Position numbers and translations under genes: made by a program. The notes beneath the pieces are model-generated. The model made no database searches, had not been told where the DNA came from, and saw nothing but the letters and a program-made list of their open reading frames with translations. This document shows, piece by piece, positions 1 through 8,115 of a stretch of 28,904 bases of DNA (position 1 is the stretch's first letter; each line of letters begins with the position of its first letter). This DNA comes from UBA1573 sp016794285 (GTDB taxonomy: Bacteria > Pseudomonadota > Alphaproteobacteria > Micavibrionales > Micavibrionaceae), in NCBI GenBank assembly GCA_016794285.1, contig JAEUKO010000019.1, forward strand, positions 1 through 28,904, given 5' to 3'.

Positions 1-2
1 AA

Positions 3-302
3 TTGCTCCTTCAGATGTTCATGGGTGAGAAGTTTGGGCGTGACTCCATTTGGGAAACCCACTTGACCAATGAGCTTTATCAAACGGATGTCCATCTGCA
101 AGCCGTGATGGGTGAAAAAATAGTGATGTTGCGCGATATGCTGAACTGGACGAAGGGAACATTGGTTATGTTTAACACCAAACCTTCCGATCAGGTCGAG
201 ATGAGATGCGGTGATTTTCCTATGTATCTGGGGCCTTTGGGACAGAAAGAGGGAAACATCGCCGTACGAATTGAGCGGTATATTCCGCCTGAGCAGGAGT
301 AA
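3..302 (+). CDS. fliM: FliM, flagellar motor switch protein (C-terminal part, 5' end outside window)
   Basis: This is the last 99 codons of FliM, which forms most of the cytoplasmic C-ring and binds phosphorylated CheY to switch the direction of rotation. The open frame runs in from the left edge with no start, so only the C-terminal part is visible. The segment from MLRDMLNWTKGTLV to the end fits the SpoA-type FliM/FliN C-terminal domain: a hydrophobic strand pattern, then a stretch ending GNIAVRIERYI, like the usual end where FliM contacts FliN. The N-terminal CheY-binding peptide and the middle domain lie outside the window. The next gene starts about 20 bases downstream in the same direction, so this is the upstream end of a plus-strand motility operon. 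FliN or another SpoA protein is the only real alternative, but the length and the motor-gene neighbours favour FliM. Confidence 0.85.
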   Translation: MLLQMFMGEKFGRDSIWETHLTNELYQTDVHLQAVMGEKIVMLRDMLNWTKGTLVMFNTKPSDQVEMRCGDFPMYLGPLGQKEGNIAVRIERYIPPEQE

Positions 303-323
303 GCCGAGATGGGGGGCAGTGTT

Positions 324-923
324 ATGGCTCTGGTTTTGGATATTGTGGTGATTGTCATGCTGGGTGTGACAATCTTTTATGCTCTGCGTCTATCGCGTCA
401 CCTTGACACGTTTCGCTCCAATCGGTCGGACATGGAAAAATTGATCCGTGAACTTTCTACCCAGATTACGCGGGCTCAGGAGGGGATATCCACTCTTGAT
501 GAAATCTCGAAAGAACGCGGTGATGAGTTGCGGCGGTTGGTTGCCAAGGCCCAAGGTCTTAGCGATGAGTTACAGTTAATGACCGAGTCAGGCAATAGTT
601 TGGCCGGACGCTTGGAAGGGCTGGCAACGAAAAACCGAACCATTGTTGATGAACTCAGCGATGCAACGATCAACAGAGTTTACCCCGGGGGAAAGCCATC
701 GGTCGTACCGTATCAACCTGAAGAAAGAAAAGCTGTGCGGACTCCTCTTGGAACATCTCCATCTTCTGCCTCTTCCCCTTTTACTATTCGTGATCCTGAT
801 TTCGAGAGCTACGAGAAAAAGCCATCTCTTGAAGAGCGGGGCTCATTTGAGGAGAGTGGATTTTCAAGTCAAGCCGAACGGGATTTGGCGGATGCCCTTA
901 AAAAATGGACCCCTCAGAAATAA
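324..923 (+). CDS. DUF6468 membrane-anchored flagellar-cluster protein
   Basis: A roughly 199-residue protein with one N-terminal membrane segment (MALVLDIVVIVMLGVTIFYA), then a long charged helical region with coiled-coil spacing (about residues 25-110) and a Ser/Pro-rich, poorly ordered C-terminal third. This architecture matches the DUF6468 family, found beside fliM and motE in Alphaproteobacteria; its molecular role is not established. I chose the ATG at 324 because a run of six G lies 7 bases upstream. The in-frame ATG at 309 has no ribosome binding site and would add five residues. It sits between fliM and motE on the same strand with gaps of about 20 bases, so co-transcription is likely. 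The context suggests a part in motor assembly or the stator, but that is inference. Confidence 0.75.
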   Translation: MALVLDIVVIVMLGVTIFYALRLSRHLDTFRSNRSDMEKLIRELSTQITRAQEGISTLDEISKERGDELRRLVAKAQGLSDELQLMTESGNSLAGRLEGLATKNRTIVDELSDATINRVYPGGKPSVVPYQPEERKAVRTPLGTSPSSASSPFTIRDPDFESYEKKPSLEERGSFEESGFSSQAERDLADALKKWTPQK

Positions 924-942
924 GCGAGGGTAAGGAGAGATT

Positions 943-1785
943 GTGCGTAAGCTGCTGAAATATTTTCCCAAACAATTGCGGGTGTTGCCTCTGTTGATTG
1001 TTGTAGCTTCACTGGCTTTTGTAGTGAGGATTGGCGATGCGGCTTTGCAAGTTCGTTCCTTGAGTGGCGCGGCCGAAGCTGCAGAAGAATCTGACGCTAA
1101 AAAAAGTGAAGACGCTTCGGCTGAGGCAAGCGGAACACAGCCGCCTGCCTCCGAACTGAAGGATGCGGCAAGCGATACTCCGAAACCTGCAGAAGAAAAG
1201 ACAGCAGAAAAAGAAAAAACTTTGGAGACCACGGAATCTGCACCATCTTCGGAGAAAGAAAAGGGAGAGTCTGCAAAAAAAGAAGAAGCTCCTAAAGAAG
1301 GAGACCCCAAGAAATGGAGTGACGCTTCGGAAACGGAAAGTGATTACTCCACAGTTCGGAAAGAAATGTATCAGGACCTTTTGCAACGCCGTCAACAACT
1401 CGATGCAAAAGAAAAGGTACTGAGTGAGAGAGAAGCCTTACTGGAAGCAGGCCAAAAAGAATTGGATCGTAAGTTTCAGGAACTTTCTGGATTGCGGGAT
1501 GAAATTCAAGAGCTTCTCAAAACCCAGTCAAAAGAAGAAGAAGCCAGAATTTCAAGTCTTGTCAAAATTTACGAAGGTATGAAGCCCAAAGATGCCGCAC
1601 GTATTTTTAACACGCTGGATATGGATGTCTTGTTGCAGGTGGTAAGCCGCATGGGCGAGCGAAAATCAGGAGCAATCTTGGCCGCAATGGAAGCTGACCG
1701 AGCCAAGAGTTTGACGACTTTGCTGGCGGAACAAAAAACGTTGCCAAATGTTCCCTTTGATTCTCCTGAGGCCTCCACCCCGTAA
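943..1785 (+). CDS. motE: MotE-like flagellar motility protein (MgtE_N-type C-terminal domain)
   Basis: MotE acts in alphaproteobacteria as a periplasmic chaperone for the motor protein MotC, and relatives are found widely in motility operons. The protein (280 aa) has an N-terminal membrane or signal segment (about residues 13-33), an Ala/Glu/Lys-rich unstructured region (about 40-125), a coiled coil (about 135-200, with QLDAKEKVLSEREALLEAG) and a C-terminal MgtE_N-like helical domain (about 205-270, with IYEGMKPKDAARIFNTLD). The start is GTG at 943, supported by AAGGAG at 932-937. It begins 19 bases after the DUF6468 gene stops. No MotC is visible here, so the partner may differ from that in Sinorhizobium. 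The family assignment is firm; the exact role is inferred from the family. Confidence 0.8.
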   Translation: MRKLLKYFPKQLRVLPLLIVVASLAFVVRIGDAALQVRSLSGAAEAAEESDAKKSEDASAEASGTQPPASELKDAASDTPKPAEEKTAEKEKTLETTESAPSSEKEKGESAKKEEAPKEGDPKKWSDASETESDYSTVRKEMYQDLLQRRQQLDAKEKVLSEREALLEAGQKELDRKFQELSGLRDEIQELLKTQSKEEEARISSLVKIYEGMKPKDAARIFNTLDMDVLLQVVSRMGERKSGAILAAMEADRAKSLTTLLAEQKTLPNVPFDSPEASTP

Positions 1786-1971
1786 CTTGTTTAAATTATT
1801 TTCCAGATAATTATTCTTGCCACACAGGGGTATGTTGTTTTCTCAAATATATTTGTTTGAAAAAGAAATGACTCCCTATTTGTCAGGGTTTTGTTAATCT
1901 TCTGCTGGAAATATAGGGGGGTGCAATTCATGCGCGCCCCCGTCTGGTTTGTCTTTGAGGAGAATTCTGTT
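1786..1971 (+). promoter_or_regulatory. AT-rich gap upstream of cheY, with a 12-bp perfect palindrome at 1844-1855
   Basis: This gap lies between motE and cheY. It holds the perfect palindrome CAAATATATTTG (1844-1855) in AT-rich surroundings, a spacing that would suit a dimeric regulator or simply mark promoter melting. I could not find a convincing -35/-10 pair with 16-18 base spacing. Near 1891-1917 there is TTGTTA and TATAGG, but they are only 15 bases apart. A cheY promoter is likely here because the gap is much longer than any other in this gene string, but its position is not settled. Confidence 0.3.
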
Positions 1972-2358
1972 ATGGCCGTAGATAAAAATATGAACGTTTT
2001 GATTGTGGATGATTACAAAACGATGCTTCGTATTATCAATAACTTGTTGAAACAACTTGGATTTCCGAATGTTGATGAGGCCACCGATGGTGCTATGGCC
2101 CTTGATATGTTCAAGTTAAAGAATTACGGGCTGGTGATTTCCGACTGGAATATGGAGCCAATGTCTGGGATTGATTTGCTCAAACAAGTTAGGGCTTTGG
2201 CTACTAACGGTAACGTTCCCTTTATCATGGTCACGGCGGAAAGCAAAACCGAAAACGTGATTGCAGCCAAGCAGGCCGGAGTTAGCAACTATATCGTCAA
2301 GCCGTTTAATGCTGAGACATTGAAGGGCAAAATGGTTACGGTCTTGGGTGATTTTTAA
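1972..2358 (+). CDS. cheY: CheY, chemotaxis response regulator
   Basis: A 128-residue single-domain receiver. Phosphorylated CheY diffuses to FliM and changes motor rotation. All receiver residues are in place: the acidic pair D13-D14 in IVDDY, the phospho-acceptor D58 in ISDWNMEP, T88 in MVTAE and K110 in IVKPF. The frame is open further upstream, but ATG 1972 is the start because GAGGAGA lies 8 bases before it (1957-1963) and the protein then has the normal CheY length. cheZ follows after 34 bases on the same strand, giving a switch-on and switch-off pair next to fliM. No kinase (cheA) or receptor gene is in the window. Confidence 0.93.
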   Translation: MAVDKNMNVLIVDDYKTMLRIINNLLKQLGFPNVDEATDGAMALDMFKLKNYGLVISDWNMEPMSGIDLLKQVRALATNGNVPFIMVTAESKTENVIAAKQAGVSNYIVKPFNAETLKGKMVTVLGDF

Positions 2359-2392
2359 TTAACACGTTTTGAATTTTTCTAGGAGATTTGTC

Positions 2393-2992
2393 ATGTCGGA
2401 CGCAGGAACTCATAAATTAGAGCGGGACAAGGTCGTCCAGATTATCAGTTCGGTTATTGAGAAAGTAGAAGCCGCAGAAGACCTGTCGCGGGAAATGATT
2501 TATGCGGAACTACGCGCTTTGCGTGAGCTCATTGAAGAGACCCGCCGCGAAATTTCTGAGACGCAGATGTCCGATATTTCAGGGAAGCACGTTCCAACGG
2601 CTACCGATGAGCTGGATGCTGTTGTGGCGGCAACCGAAGAAGCAACCGGTGCCATTATGGATGCTTGTGATTCTATTTCCGCACACTCGGACACTCTGAC
2701 AAATGAATCGAAAGAGTTCTTGATGGGAGAGGTGACCAAAGTTCTTGAGGCTTGCTCTTTTCAGGACATTACCGGCCAGAGAATTACCAAAGTTGTCAAA
2801 AGTATTAAGACAATTGAAAGCAAAATCAATCGCTTGATGGGGATTTTGGAAGAGAAAATTCCTGGAATTCCTTCAACTATCAAAGATGAAGACCTGCGGG
2901 TTGGCGATGCGCGGCTGATGAATGGCCCACAACTGCCCGATAAGGCGATTTCTCAGGCTGATATTGATAAACTGCTGGCGGATCTTTTTTAA
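2393..2992 (+). CDS. cheZ: CheZ, CheY-phosphate phosphatase
   Basis: CheZ dephosphorylates CheY-P and ends the switching signal. The protein (199 aa) is mostly long helices, as expected for the four-helix-bundle dimer. The catalytic stretch is ACSFQDITGQRI at about residues 120-131: D125 and Q129 match E. coli D143 and Q147, where the glutamine positions the attacking water. A flexible linker (about 155-180) leads to a C-terminal helix, SQADIDKLLADLF, that should tether CheY. I chose ATG 2393 because AGGAG (2381-2385) lies 7 bases upstream; the in-frame extension to 2369 lacks a binding site. The C-terminal helix resembles the FliM N-terminal CheY-binding motif (see findings). It is paired with cheY. 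Confidence 0.93.
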   Translation: MSDAGTHKLERDKVVQIISSVIEKVEAAEDLSREMIYAELRALRELIEETRREISETQMSDISGKHVPTATDELDAVVAATEEATGAIMDACDSISAHSDTLTNESKEFLMGEVTKVLEACSFQDITGQRITKVVKSIKTIESKINRLMGILEEKIPGIPSTIKDEDLRVGDARLMNGPQLPDKAISQADIDKLLADLF

Positions 2993-3087
2993 CGGACACT
3001 AAGTCTTTCAAAAATATCTTGGAATTGTCTTAGGCTTTCTTGCCCCGCGGTCTTGCTGTGGCCCTCTCGCTGTGGCAATTTGGGTTT

Positions 3088-6000
3088 ATGAACCGAATCC
3101 GGATTCTTGCCACGACTGTTGCTGCTTTGGCCTTGTTCTCTCTTCCTCTTCACGCTGAAACGAAGGGGGAGGACGTTGTTGTGCGGGCAGGGAATCATGA
3201 TGGCTATACGCGACTTGTTTTTGCGTGGCCGGTTCCTCCTAAATATACCGCGAAAAAAGAATCTGGTTCCTTGGTTCTGAGTTTCTCAGAACCTGTGCAT
3301 CTCAGTGTGACAGGTCCACAGCCTCAAAGTTTTCCCCGCATCAAAGGGTATCAGGTTCTGGGTCTTGGTGAAGTCAAAATTGATTTCGGCCCAGAGACGA
3401 CTATTCGCCATTTTACGGCGGGCAACCGTTTGATCGTGGATCTTAAAGGTCCGGAACCGTCAGCCCCACCACCTGCGCAGGAAAAGAAACCCGAGGCAAA
3501 ACCTGCGCCAGAAAAAATTGAACCTGCAGCGGCGGCTTCGGCTGCAACGCCGGCTAAAGAACCTCCGGTTGTTAAAGAAGAACCAGTGAAGACTGCGGAG
3601 CCTGTCCCCCCCCCTTCTTCTCCTGCGCTGGCCCCTTACACTATTCAAATGACCTCGACACAGGCAATTGGGATTGCCGCGTATGAGAGGTTTTCTTCAC
3701 TTTGGATCGTCGTGGATGTACCAGATTATCAACTATTTCCTCAGTTGAGCGGCCCTAAAAAAGAAAGTTTTCCCGTCTTTGAACGTATAGCTTTTGAAGG
3801 GGGAACGGCTTTTCGGCTTAAGCTTCCTGCGGGGTATCATGTGCAAGGAGAAGGGGAAGGATTGGTCTGGAAAATTTTTCTCTCCGGCACAGCGGCTTCG
3901 GCCGAAAAAAAACCAGTTGATTTCACGCGAGTGGGCAGCGAGAAGCCAGATTCTGGCCAGAGTGACGAGAAAGAGGCAAAAAGCCAACTCGCGTGGCCAT
4001 CAAAATCTGCACGGCAAATTCTATCTGTAACGGACCCAGATGCGGGTGATGTTGTCAAAGTGGTTACGGTTGGCAGCGCAGACGATTTTTCCGGTCCGGC
4101 ACAGGGCTTTGTGGAAGTCTCCGCCTTGCCTGCGAGTATCGGGGCTGCTTTCCTGCCCAAGACAGATGACGTTGAAATTCGCAAAGGCAAAGAAGGGCGG
4201 ATCGATATTCTTCGTCCCAATGGGCTGTCCCTTTCCGATGAAAAAAATGTTCTGGCGTTGAAGGCTAAAGATGCCTCGGACAAACAGAGCGATAAAAAAC
4301 CGAGTGGAGAGCAGGGAGAGTCTTCGCCAGCGTTTAGCACCATTTATAATTTCTCTAACTGGAGGATGGGAACGCCGGAGACTTTGAGCGAGAACCAGAG
4401 AATTATCATGTCTGCCCTTTCCGCAGAGAAAGACCAAAAAAAAGCTGAGGATTTACTGACATTGGCAAAACTAGTCCTTTCTTACGGACAGGGGCCTGAG
4501 GCGTTGGGATATTTGGATTTTGCTTTGCAAATGCTTCCTGATATTGCGAGTAACCCAGAATTTTTGGCTTTGCGCGGGGCGGCGGGGGCTTTGAGCGGAA
4601 AGTACGACCAAGCCTACAAAGATTTGGCCGCGCCAAGCCTTGATGCGATCTCGGAAATTAAATACTGGCGTGGGTATGTTCTGGCAGGGCTTGAGGATTG
4701 GAAACAAGCAGGAGAAATTCTTCCCAAGGATGTCTCGATACTTGAACGCTATCCTGTTGAAATCAAGATTCCCCTTGGTCTAGGGCTTGCGGGGATTGCT
4801 TTGCGGGCTGGGGACATTGGGACAGCCGAACAAATAATGGAAAAGATATCTGAAGGAGTTGAGTCTCTTCATCCCGGGTATAAAGCTGCTCTTGAATATT
4901 TGCAGGGAGAAGCCAGCCGACAAAAGGGAGATATTCAGGCAACCAAGGATTTGTGGTTGCCATTATCAACTGGTCCAGATGATTTGTATCGGGCCAAAGC
5001 GGGCCTAGCGTTAACTTCGCTTGAACTTGATAAAAAAGAAATCGATATGGACAAGGCGATTGATCGGCTTGAGGGGCTTCGCTATGCATGGCGCGGAGAT
5101 GAGCTGGAAACCGCTATCAACGCTCGTTTGGGAAAGCTTTACATCGAAAAGGGCGATCACATGAAGGGGCTGACTTTGTTGCGGCAAGCGGCGAGCCTAG
5201 CTCCTGAATCAGACCAAGCTAAGCAGATTAAAGAGAGTATGGTTGAGATATTCCGAACACTTTTTATGACGGATGCACTCAAGAAAATTTCTCCGATTGA
5301 TGCTGTTGCTATCTATGATGAATTTTCGGATCTGGCTCCTCAAGGTGATGAAGGGGATAAGCTAACCAGAAATATTGCCGAACGTTTGGTAGATGCTGAT
5401 TTGCTGCCACGGGCGGAAAATCTTTTACAGCACCAAATCGATAATCGGTTACAAGAACGGGAAGGGGCCGCGGTTGCTCTGCGTCTCGCCTCTTTGCAAG
5501 TGCTAGACGGAAAACCAGATAAAGCCCTTGAGACTCTCGCAAAGGCGGAAGCCTTTCTAAGCCAAGTCTCGCCTGACCTTGCGGCACCGGACCGGCGTCA
5601 AATTGCCTTGCTGCGGGCGCGGGCTTTGGCGGATCTTAAAAAACCAGAAGAAGCTTTTGCCGCGCTGGCTCTACAAACACAAGAACCGGATGTTCTTCGG
5701 TTGCGTGCAGACATTGCTTGGCGGTCAAAACGTTGGCAGGATGCGGCAGATGCTCTCGAACAGATTATAACCTCTCAGGAAATTTCGCAGACACGTCCTT
5801 TAACCGATGACCAAGCGGCAACAATTCTGAACTGGGGGGTTGCTTTGTACCTTGCGGATAATCGCTCGGTGCTGGCCAATTTGCGCGAACAATATAGCGA
5901 CCCTATGGCTCAAACCACCCTAGCCAAAAAATTTGATGTGGTCACGCGTCCTCGTCAAAGCGCGTTGCTTTCAGATCGCAATACAATCAATAACATTGTT

Positions 6001-6207
6001 GGCGAAACAGATATTTTCAAGAATTTCTTAGAGAGTTTCAAAACAGACAATATTCCAACATCTCCTAAGAAAGAAGCATTGCCAACACCTCCGAAACAGG
6101 CGGAATCGGCAGAAAAAGTTGCGCCGCTGCCTTCCAAGAAACCTGACGTTAAGCTTCAGGGAGATGAAAACGGTCTTCTTAAAACGGATATGGTTCCGAC
6201 AGATTAA
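3088..6207 (+). CDS. Large exported protein with AMIN-like domains and a TPR-type helical repeat region
   Basis: A roughly 1039-residue protein of unknown function. A signal peptide (residues 1-23, cut after LHA) sends it to the periplasm. Residues about 28-120 form a beta-rich segment like an AMIN domain (LVFAWPV, LVLSFSEPV, RLIVDLKG). A Pro/Ala/Lys-rich linker (about 122-180) is followed by a second beta-rich segment (about 183-267). From about 420 to 960 there are repeated helical pairs of TPR character (for example ALGYLDFALQMLP, AINARLGKLYIEKGD). The tail is Lys/Pro-rich. AMIN domains in other families bind cell wall or secretin partners. I chose ATG 3088 because it begins the signal peptide; a TTG at 3040 would add 16 residues before it. 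It follows cheZ by 95 bases, which suggests a motility or cell-envelope role. Its stop overlaps the stop of the opposing ABC-F gene by 3 bases. Confidence 0.7.
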   Translation: MNRIRILATTVAALALFSLPLHAETKGEDVVVRAGNHDGYTRLVFAWPVPPKYTAKKESGSLVLSFSEPVHLSVTGPQPQSFPRIKGYQVLGLGEVKIDFGPETTIRHFTAGNRLIVDLKGPEPSAPPPAQEKKPEAKPAPEKIEPAAAASAATPAKEPPVVKEEPVKTAEPVPPPSSPALAPYTIQMTSTQAIGIAAYERFSSLWIVVDVPDYQLFPQLSGPKKESFPVFERIAFEGGTAFRLKLPAGYHVQGEGEGLVWKIFLSGTAASAEKKPVDFTRVGSEKPDSGQSDEKEAKSQLAWPSKSARQILSVTDPDAGDVVKVVTVGSADDFSGPAQGFVEVSALPASIGAAFLPKTDDVEIRKGKEGRIDILRPNGLSLSDEKNVLALKAKDASDKQSDKKPSGEQGESSPAFSTIYNFSNWRMGTPETLSENQRIIMSALSAEKDQKKAEDLLTLAKLVLSYGQGPEALGYLDFALQMLPDIASNPEFLALRGAAGALSGKYDQAYKDLAAPSLDAISEIKYWRGYVLAGLEDWKQAGEILPKDVSILERYPVEIKIPLGLGLAGIALRAGDIGTAEQIMEKISEGVESLHPGYKAALEYLQGEASRQKGDIQATKDLWLPLSTGPDDLYRAKAGLALTSLELDKKEIDMDKAIDRLEGLRYAWRGDELETAINARLGKLYIEKGDHMKGLTLLRQAASLAPESDQAKQIKESMVEIFRTLFMTDALKKISPIDAVAIYDEFSDLAPQGDEGDKLTRNIAERLVDADLLPRAENLLQHQIDNRLQEREGAAVALRLASLQVLDGKPDKALETLAKAEAFLSQVSPDLAAPDRRQIALLRARALADLKKPEEAFAALALQTQEPDVLRLRADIAWRSKRWQDAADALEQIITSQEISQTRPLTDDQAATILNWGVALYLADNRSVLANLREQYSDPMAQTTLAKKFDVVTRPRQSALLSDRNTINNIVGETDIFKNFLESFKTDNIPTSPKKEALPTPPKQAESAEKVAPLPSKKPDVKLQGDENGLLKTDMVPTD

Positions 6208-8048
6208 AGGGCAGAGAGCCAAATTTCTTCTTGCTCGGCTAGCGCGACAACAATTTTATCATAGCGTTTTTTGGTATCGGCCACTTGCGTAGGATTGTTG
6301 TAGAAATCAGGAGAAAGCATTTCAGCCTCAATGGTTTCTTTTTCTTTGCTGAGGCGCGCAATTTCTTTCTCGGTTTTTTCAAGAGATTTCTTGGAGGGAG
6401 ATTTTTTATTGTCTTTCACGGGTTCAACAGGTTTAGGCGCAGAGACTTTCTTCTCATCCTTGCGTTCATCGCGTCGTGATTGAATGGTAAAGTTTCGGTA
6501 GTCTTCGAGATCGCCTTCAAAGGGTGTACATTTCCCGTCCTTGATTAACCACAAACGATCTGCCACACGTTCGACCATGTTTGGATCGTGGCTGACAATT
6601 ACAACCGCGCCTTCATAGGCGTTGAGGGCTTGTACCAAGGCTTCCCGCGCATCAATGTCCAAGTGGTTGGTCGGTTCATCAAGCAAGAGGAGGTGGGGTG
6701 CGTCAAAACTCATGAAGGCAAAAAGCAGCCTAGCCTTCTCCCCCCCGCTGAGCGAACCAATTTTGTTGTCGGCCAAATCGCGAGAAAAACCGAATGCTCC
6801 GAGTTTAGCGCGGACTTTCGGTTCCGTAATATCAGGGATTGTTTTGCGCATCAGACTCATCATTTCCTGATACGGCGTGCTTTCCACGTTGAGTTCGTCG
6901 GTTTGGTGCTGTGAGAAATAACCGATCCGAAGTTTCCCCGAGCGAAAAATTTCACCACCCATAATCCCCAGTTTTCCAGCAATCAACTTCATCAGGGTTG
7001 ATTTTCCGTTCCCATTTGCTCCGAGTAAGGCAATGCGATCGTCACGGTCCACATTTTCATGGACATGACGGAGAATGGGTTTCCCTTCGGTATAGCCAAT
7101 ATCCGCTTTTTGAATTGAAATCATGGGCGAGGGAATTTTATCAGGGTTGGGGAAGTTGAATTTTATGGCGCGTGCGGCAATCACGGCATCAACAATATCC
7201 ATACGTTCCAGAGCTTTGATCCGGCTTTGGGCTTGGCTAGCTTTGCTGGCCTTGGCCTTAAACCGATCAATGAAGGCTTGCATATGAGCGCGTTCGGCTT
7301 GTTGCTTTTCATGCATTTTTTGCTGAAGCCCGCTGCGCAAAGCCCGCTCGCGTTCGAACGTGTCATAGTTTCCGGTAAAAAGTGTCAATTGCCCCTTGTC
7401 AACATGAACCACATGGTCCACGCATCTGTTGAGCAATTCCCGATCATGCGAAATAATCATCATCGTGTGAGGGTAAGAGGTCAAATAGCTTTCCAGCCAC
7501 ATAATAGCTTCAAGATCAAGGTGGTTGGTCGGTTCATCAAGCAACAAAAAATCAGGCTCAACAAACAAAACCGAAGCCAGCATAACCCGCATTTGCCACC
7601 CGCCGCTGAACGACGAAAAAGGTTCATTCAGTTGAGATTCCTTAAAACCGAGACCGGTCAAAAGAGTTGCGGCCTTGGCCGGAGCGGCGTAGGCATCCAT
7701 ATCGGCAAGGGCCTGATAAATATCTGCAATCTTGTGCGGGTCTTCTTCGGTTTCAGAGTCTCTCCACAATTGAGCCATACGCTCATTGGCTGAAAGGACA
7801 ACATCAATAAGGGGAGAATCTGTTTCGGGAATATCTTGCCGCACCATGCCCAGCCGCTGATTACTGCTCAAGCTAACCGCGCCGCCATCGGTATGAAGGG
7901 CTCCGGAAATCAATTTGAACAGGGTTGATTTTCCGGCCCCGTTGGCTCCCACCACGCCCACACGCCACCCATCCATGACATTGAGGGTGCAATTGTCAAG
8001 GATCGTGCGTGCGCCAATACGATAGGTCAGATTAGAAATATTTAGCAT
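6204..8048 (-). CDS. ABC-F family ATPase, YheS-like
   Basis: A soluble protein with two fused ATP-binding cassettes and no membrane part (614 aa). ABC-F proteins bind ribosomes at the E site and relieve stalled or difficult translation. Cassette 1 has Walker A GANGAGKS (about 34-41), signature FSGGW and Walker B LLLDEPTNHLDL. The inter-domain arm with IDRFKAKASKASQAQSRIKALERM character is typical of YheS. Cassette 2 has GANGNGKS, LSGGEKARL and a second LLLDEPTNHLDI. A Lys/Glu coiled coil occupies about the last 70 residues. The start is the ATG ending at 8048, where the sequence matches family N termini (MLNISNLTYRIG); the frame is open further upstream into fliP but lacks family similarity there. 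It lies 67 bases after fliP on the same strand, although its job is unrelated to flagella. Confidence 0.92.
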   Translation of the reverse strand: MLNISNLTYRIGARTILDNCTLNVMDGWRVGVVGANGAGKSTLFKLISGALHTDGGAVSLSSNQRLGMVRQDIPETDSPLIDVVLSANERMAQLWRDSETEEDPHKIADIYQALADMDAYAAPAKAATLLTGLGFKESQLNEPFSSFSGGWQMRVMLASVLFVEPDFLLLDEPTNHLDLEAIMWLESYLTSYPHTMMIISHDRELLNRCVDHVVHVDKGQLTLFTGNYDTFERERALRSGLQQKMHEKQQAERAHMQAFIDRFKAKASKASQAQSRIKALERMDIVDAVIAARAIKFNFPNPDKIPSPMISIQKADIGYTEGKPILRHVHENVDRDDRIALLGANGNGKSTLMKLIAGKLGIMGGEIFRSGKLRIGYFSQHQTDELNVESTPYQEMMSLMRKTIPDITEPKVRAKLGAFGFSRDLADNKIGSLSGGEKARLLFAFMSFDAPHLLLLDEPTNHLDIDAREALVQALNAYEGAVVIVSHDPNMVERVADRLWLIKDGKCTPFEGDLEDYRNFTIQSRRDERKDEKKVSAPKPVEPVKDNKKSPSKKSLEKTEKEIARLSKEKETIEAEMLSPDFYNNPTQVADTKKRYDKIVVALAEQEEIWLSAL

Positions 8049-8083
8049 AAGCTCACTCTGTTGTCTGGAGAGCTTATGGCACG

Positions 8084-8110
8084 AAAACCCTAGAAAAGGG
8101 AAGGGGTTTT
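8084..8110 (-). terminator. Candidate hairpin between fliP and the ABC-F gene
   Basis: The segments AAAACCC (8084-8090) and GGGTTTT (8104-8110) are exact inverted complements separated by 13 bases. A hairpin is therefore possible just after the fliP stop codon. Read on the minus strand it ends in GGGTTTT, a short T stretch, so it could weaken read-through from the flagellar genes into the ABC-F gene. A second, smaller pairing (CCCT with AGGG) competes inside it. It is a modest terminator at best. Confidence 0.35.
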
Positions 8111-8115
8111 TATCC

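Noticed and set aside
2992..3003. A 12-base sequence, ACGGACACTAAG, occurs after cheZ and again at 11367-11378 at the end of palindrome A, suggesting a repeat remnant.
   Set aside because: Exact 12-base matches between two places are expected many times by chance in a window of this size, and the flanks show no further similarity or paired arm after cheZ.
3606..3613. A run of eight C in the linker of the AMIN-like/TPR gene, a possible phase-variation tract.
   Set aside because: Runs of six or seven identical bases also occur in the ABC-F, fliO and DUF6468 genes, so it is not special, and there is no sign of a frame change.
4021..4437. Several minus-strand frames of 100-170 codons inside the AMIN-like/TPR gene.
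   Set aside because: They are shadows of a continuous 1039-codon gene with a signal peptide; their translations have low-complexity or atypical composition.
7227..7793. A 188-codon open frame on the plus strand inside the ABC-F gene.
   Set aside because: It lies wholly opposite a well-conserved ABC-F coding region and its translation shows no family pattern.
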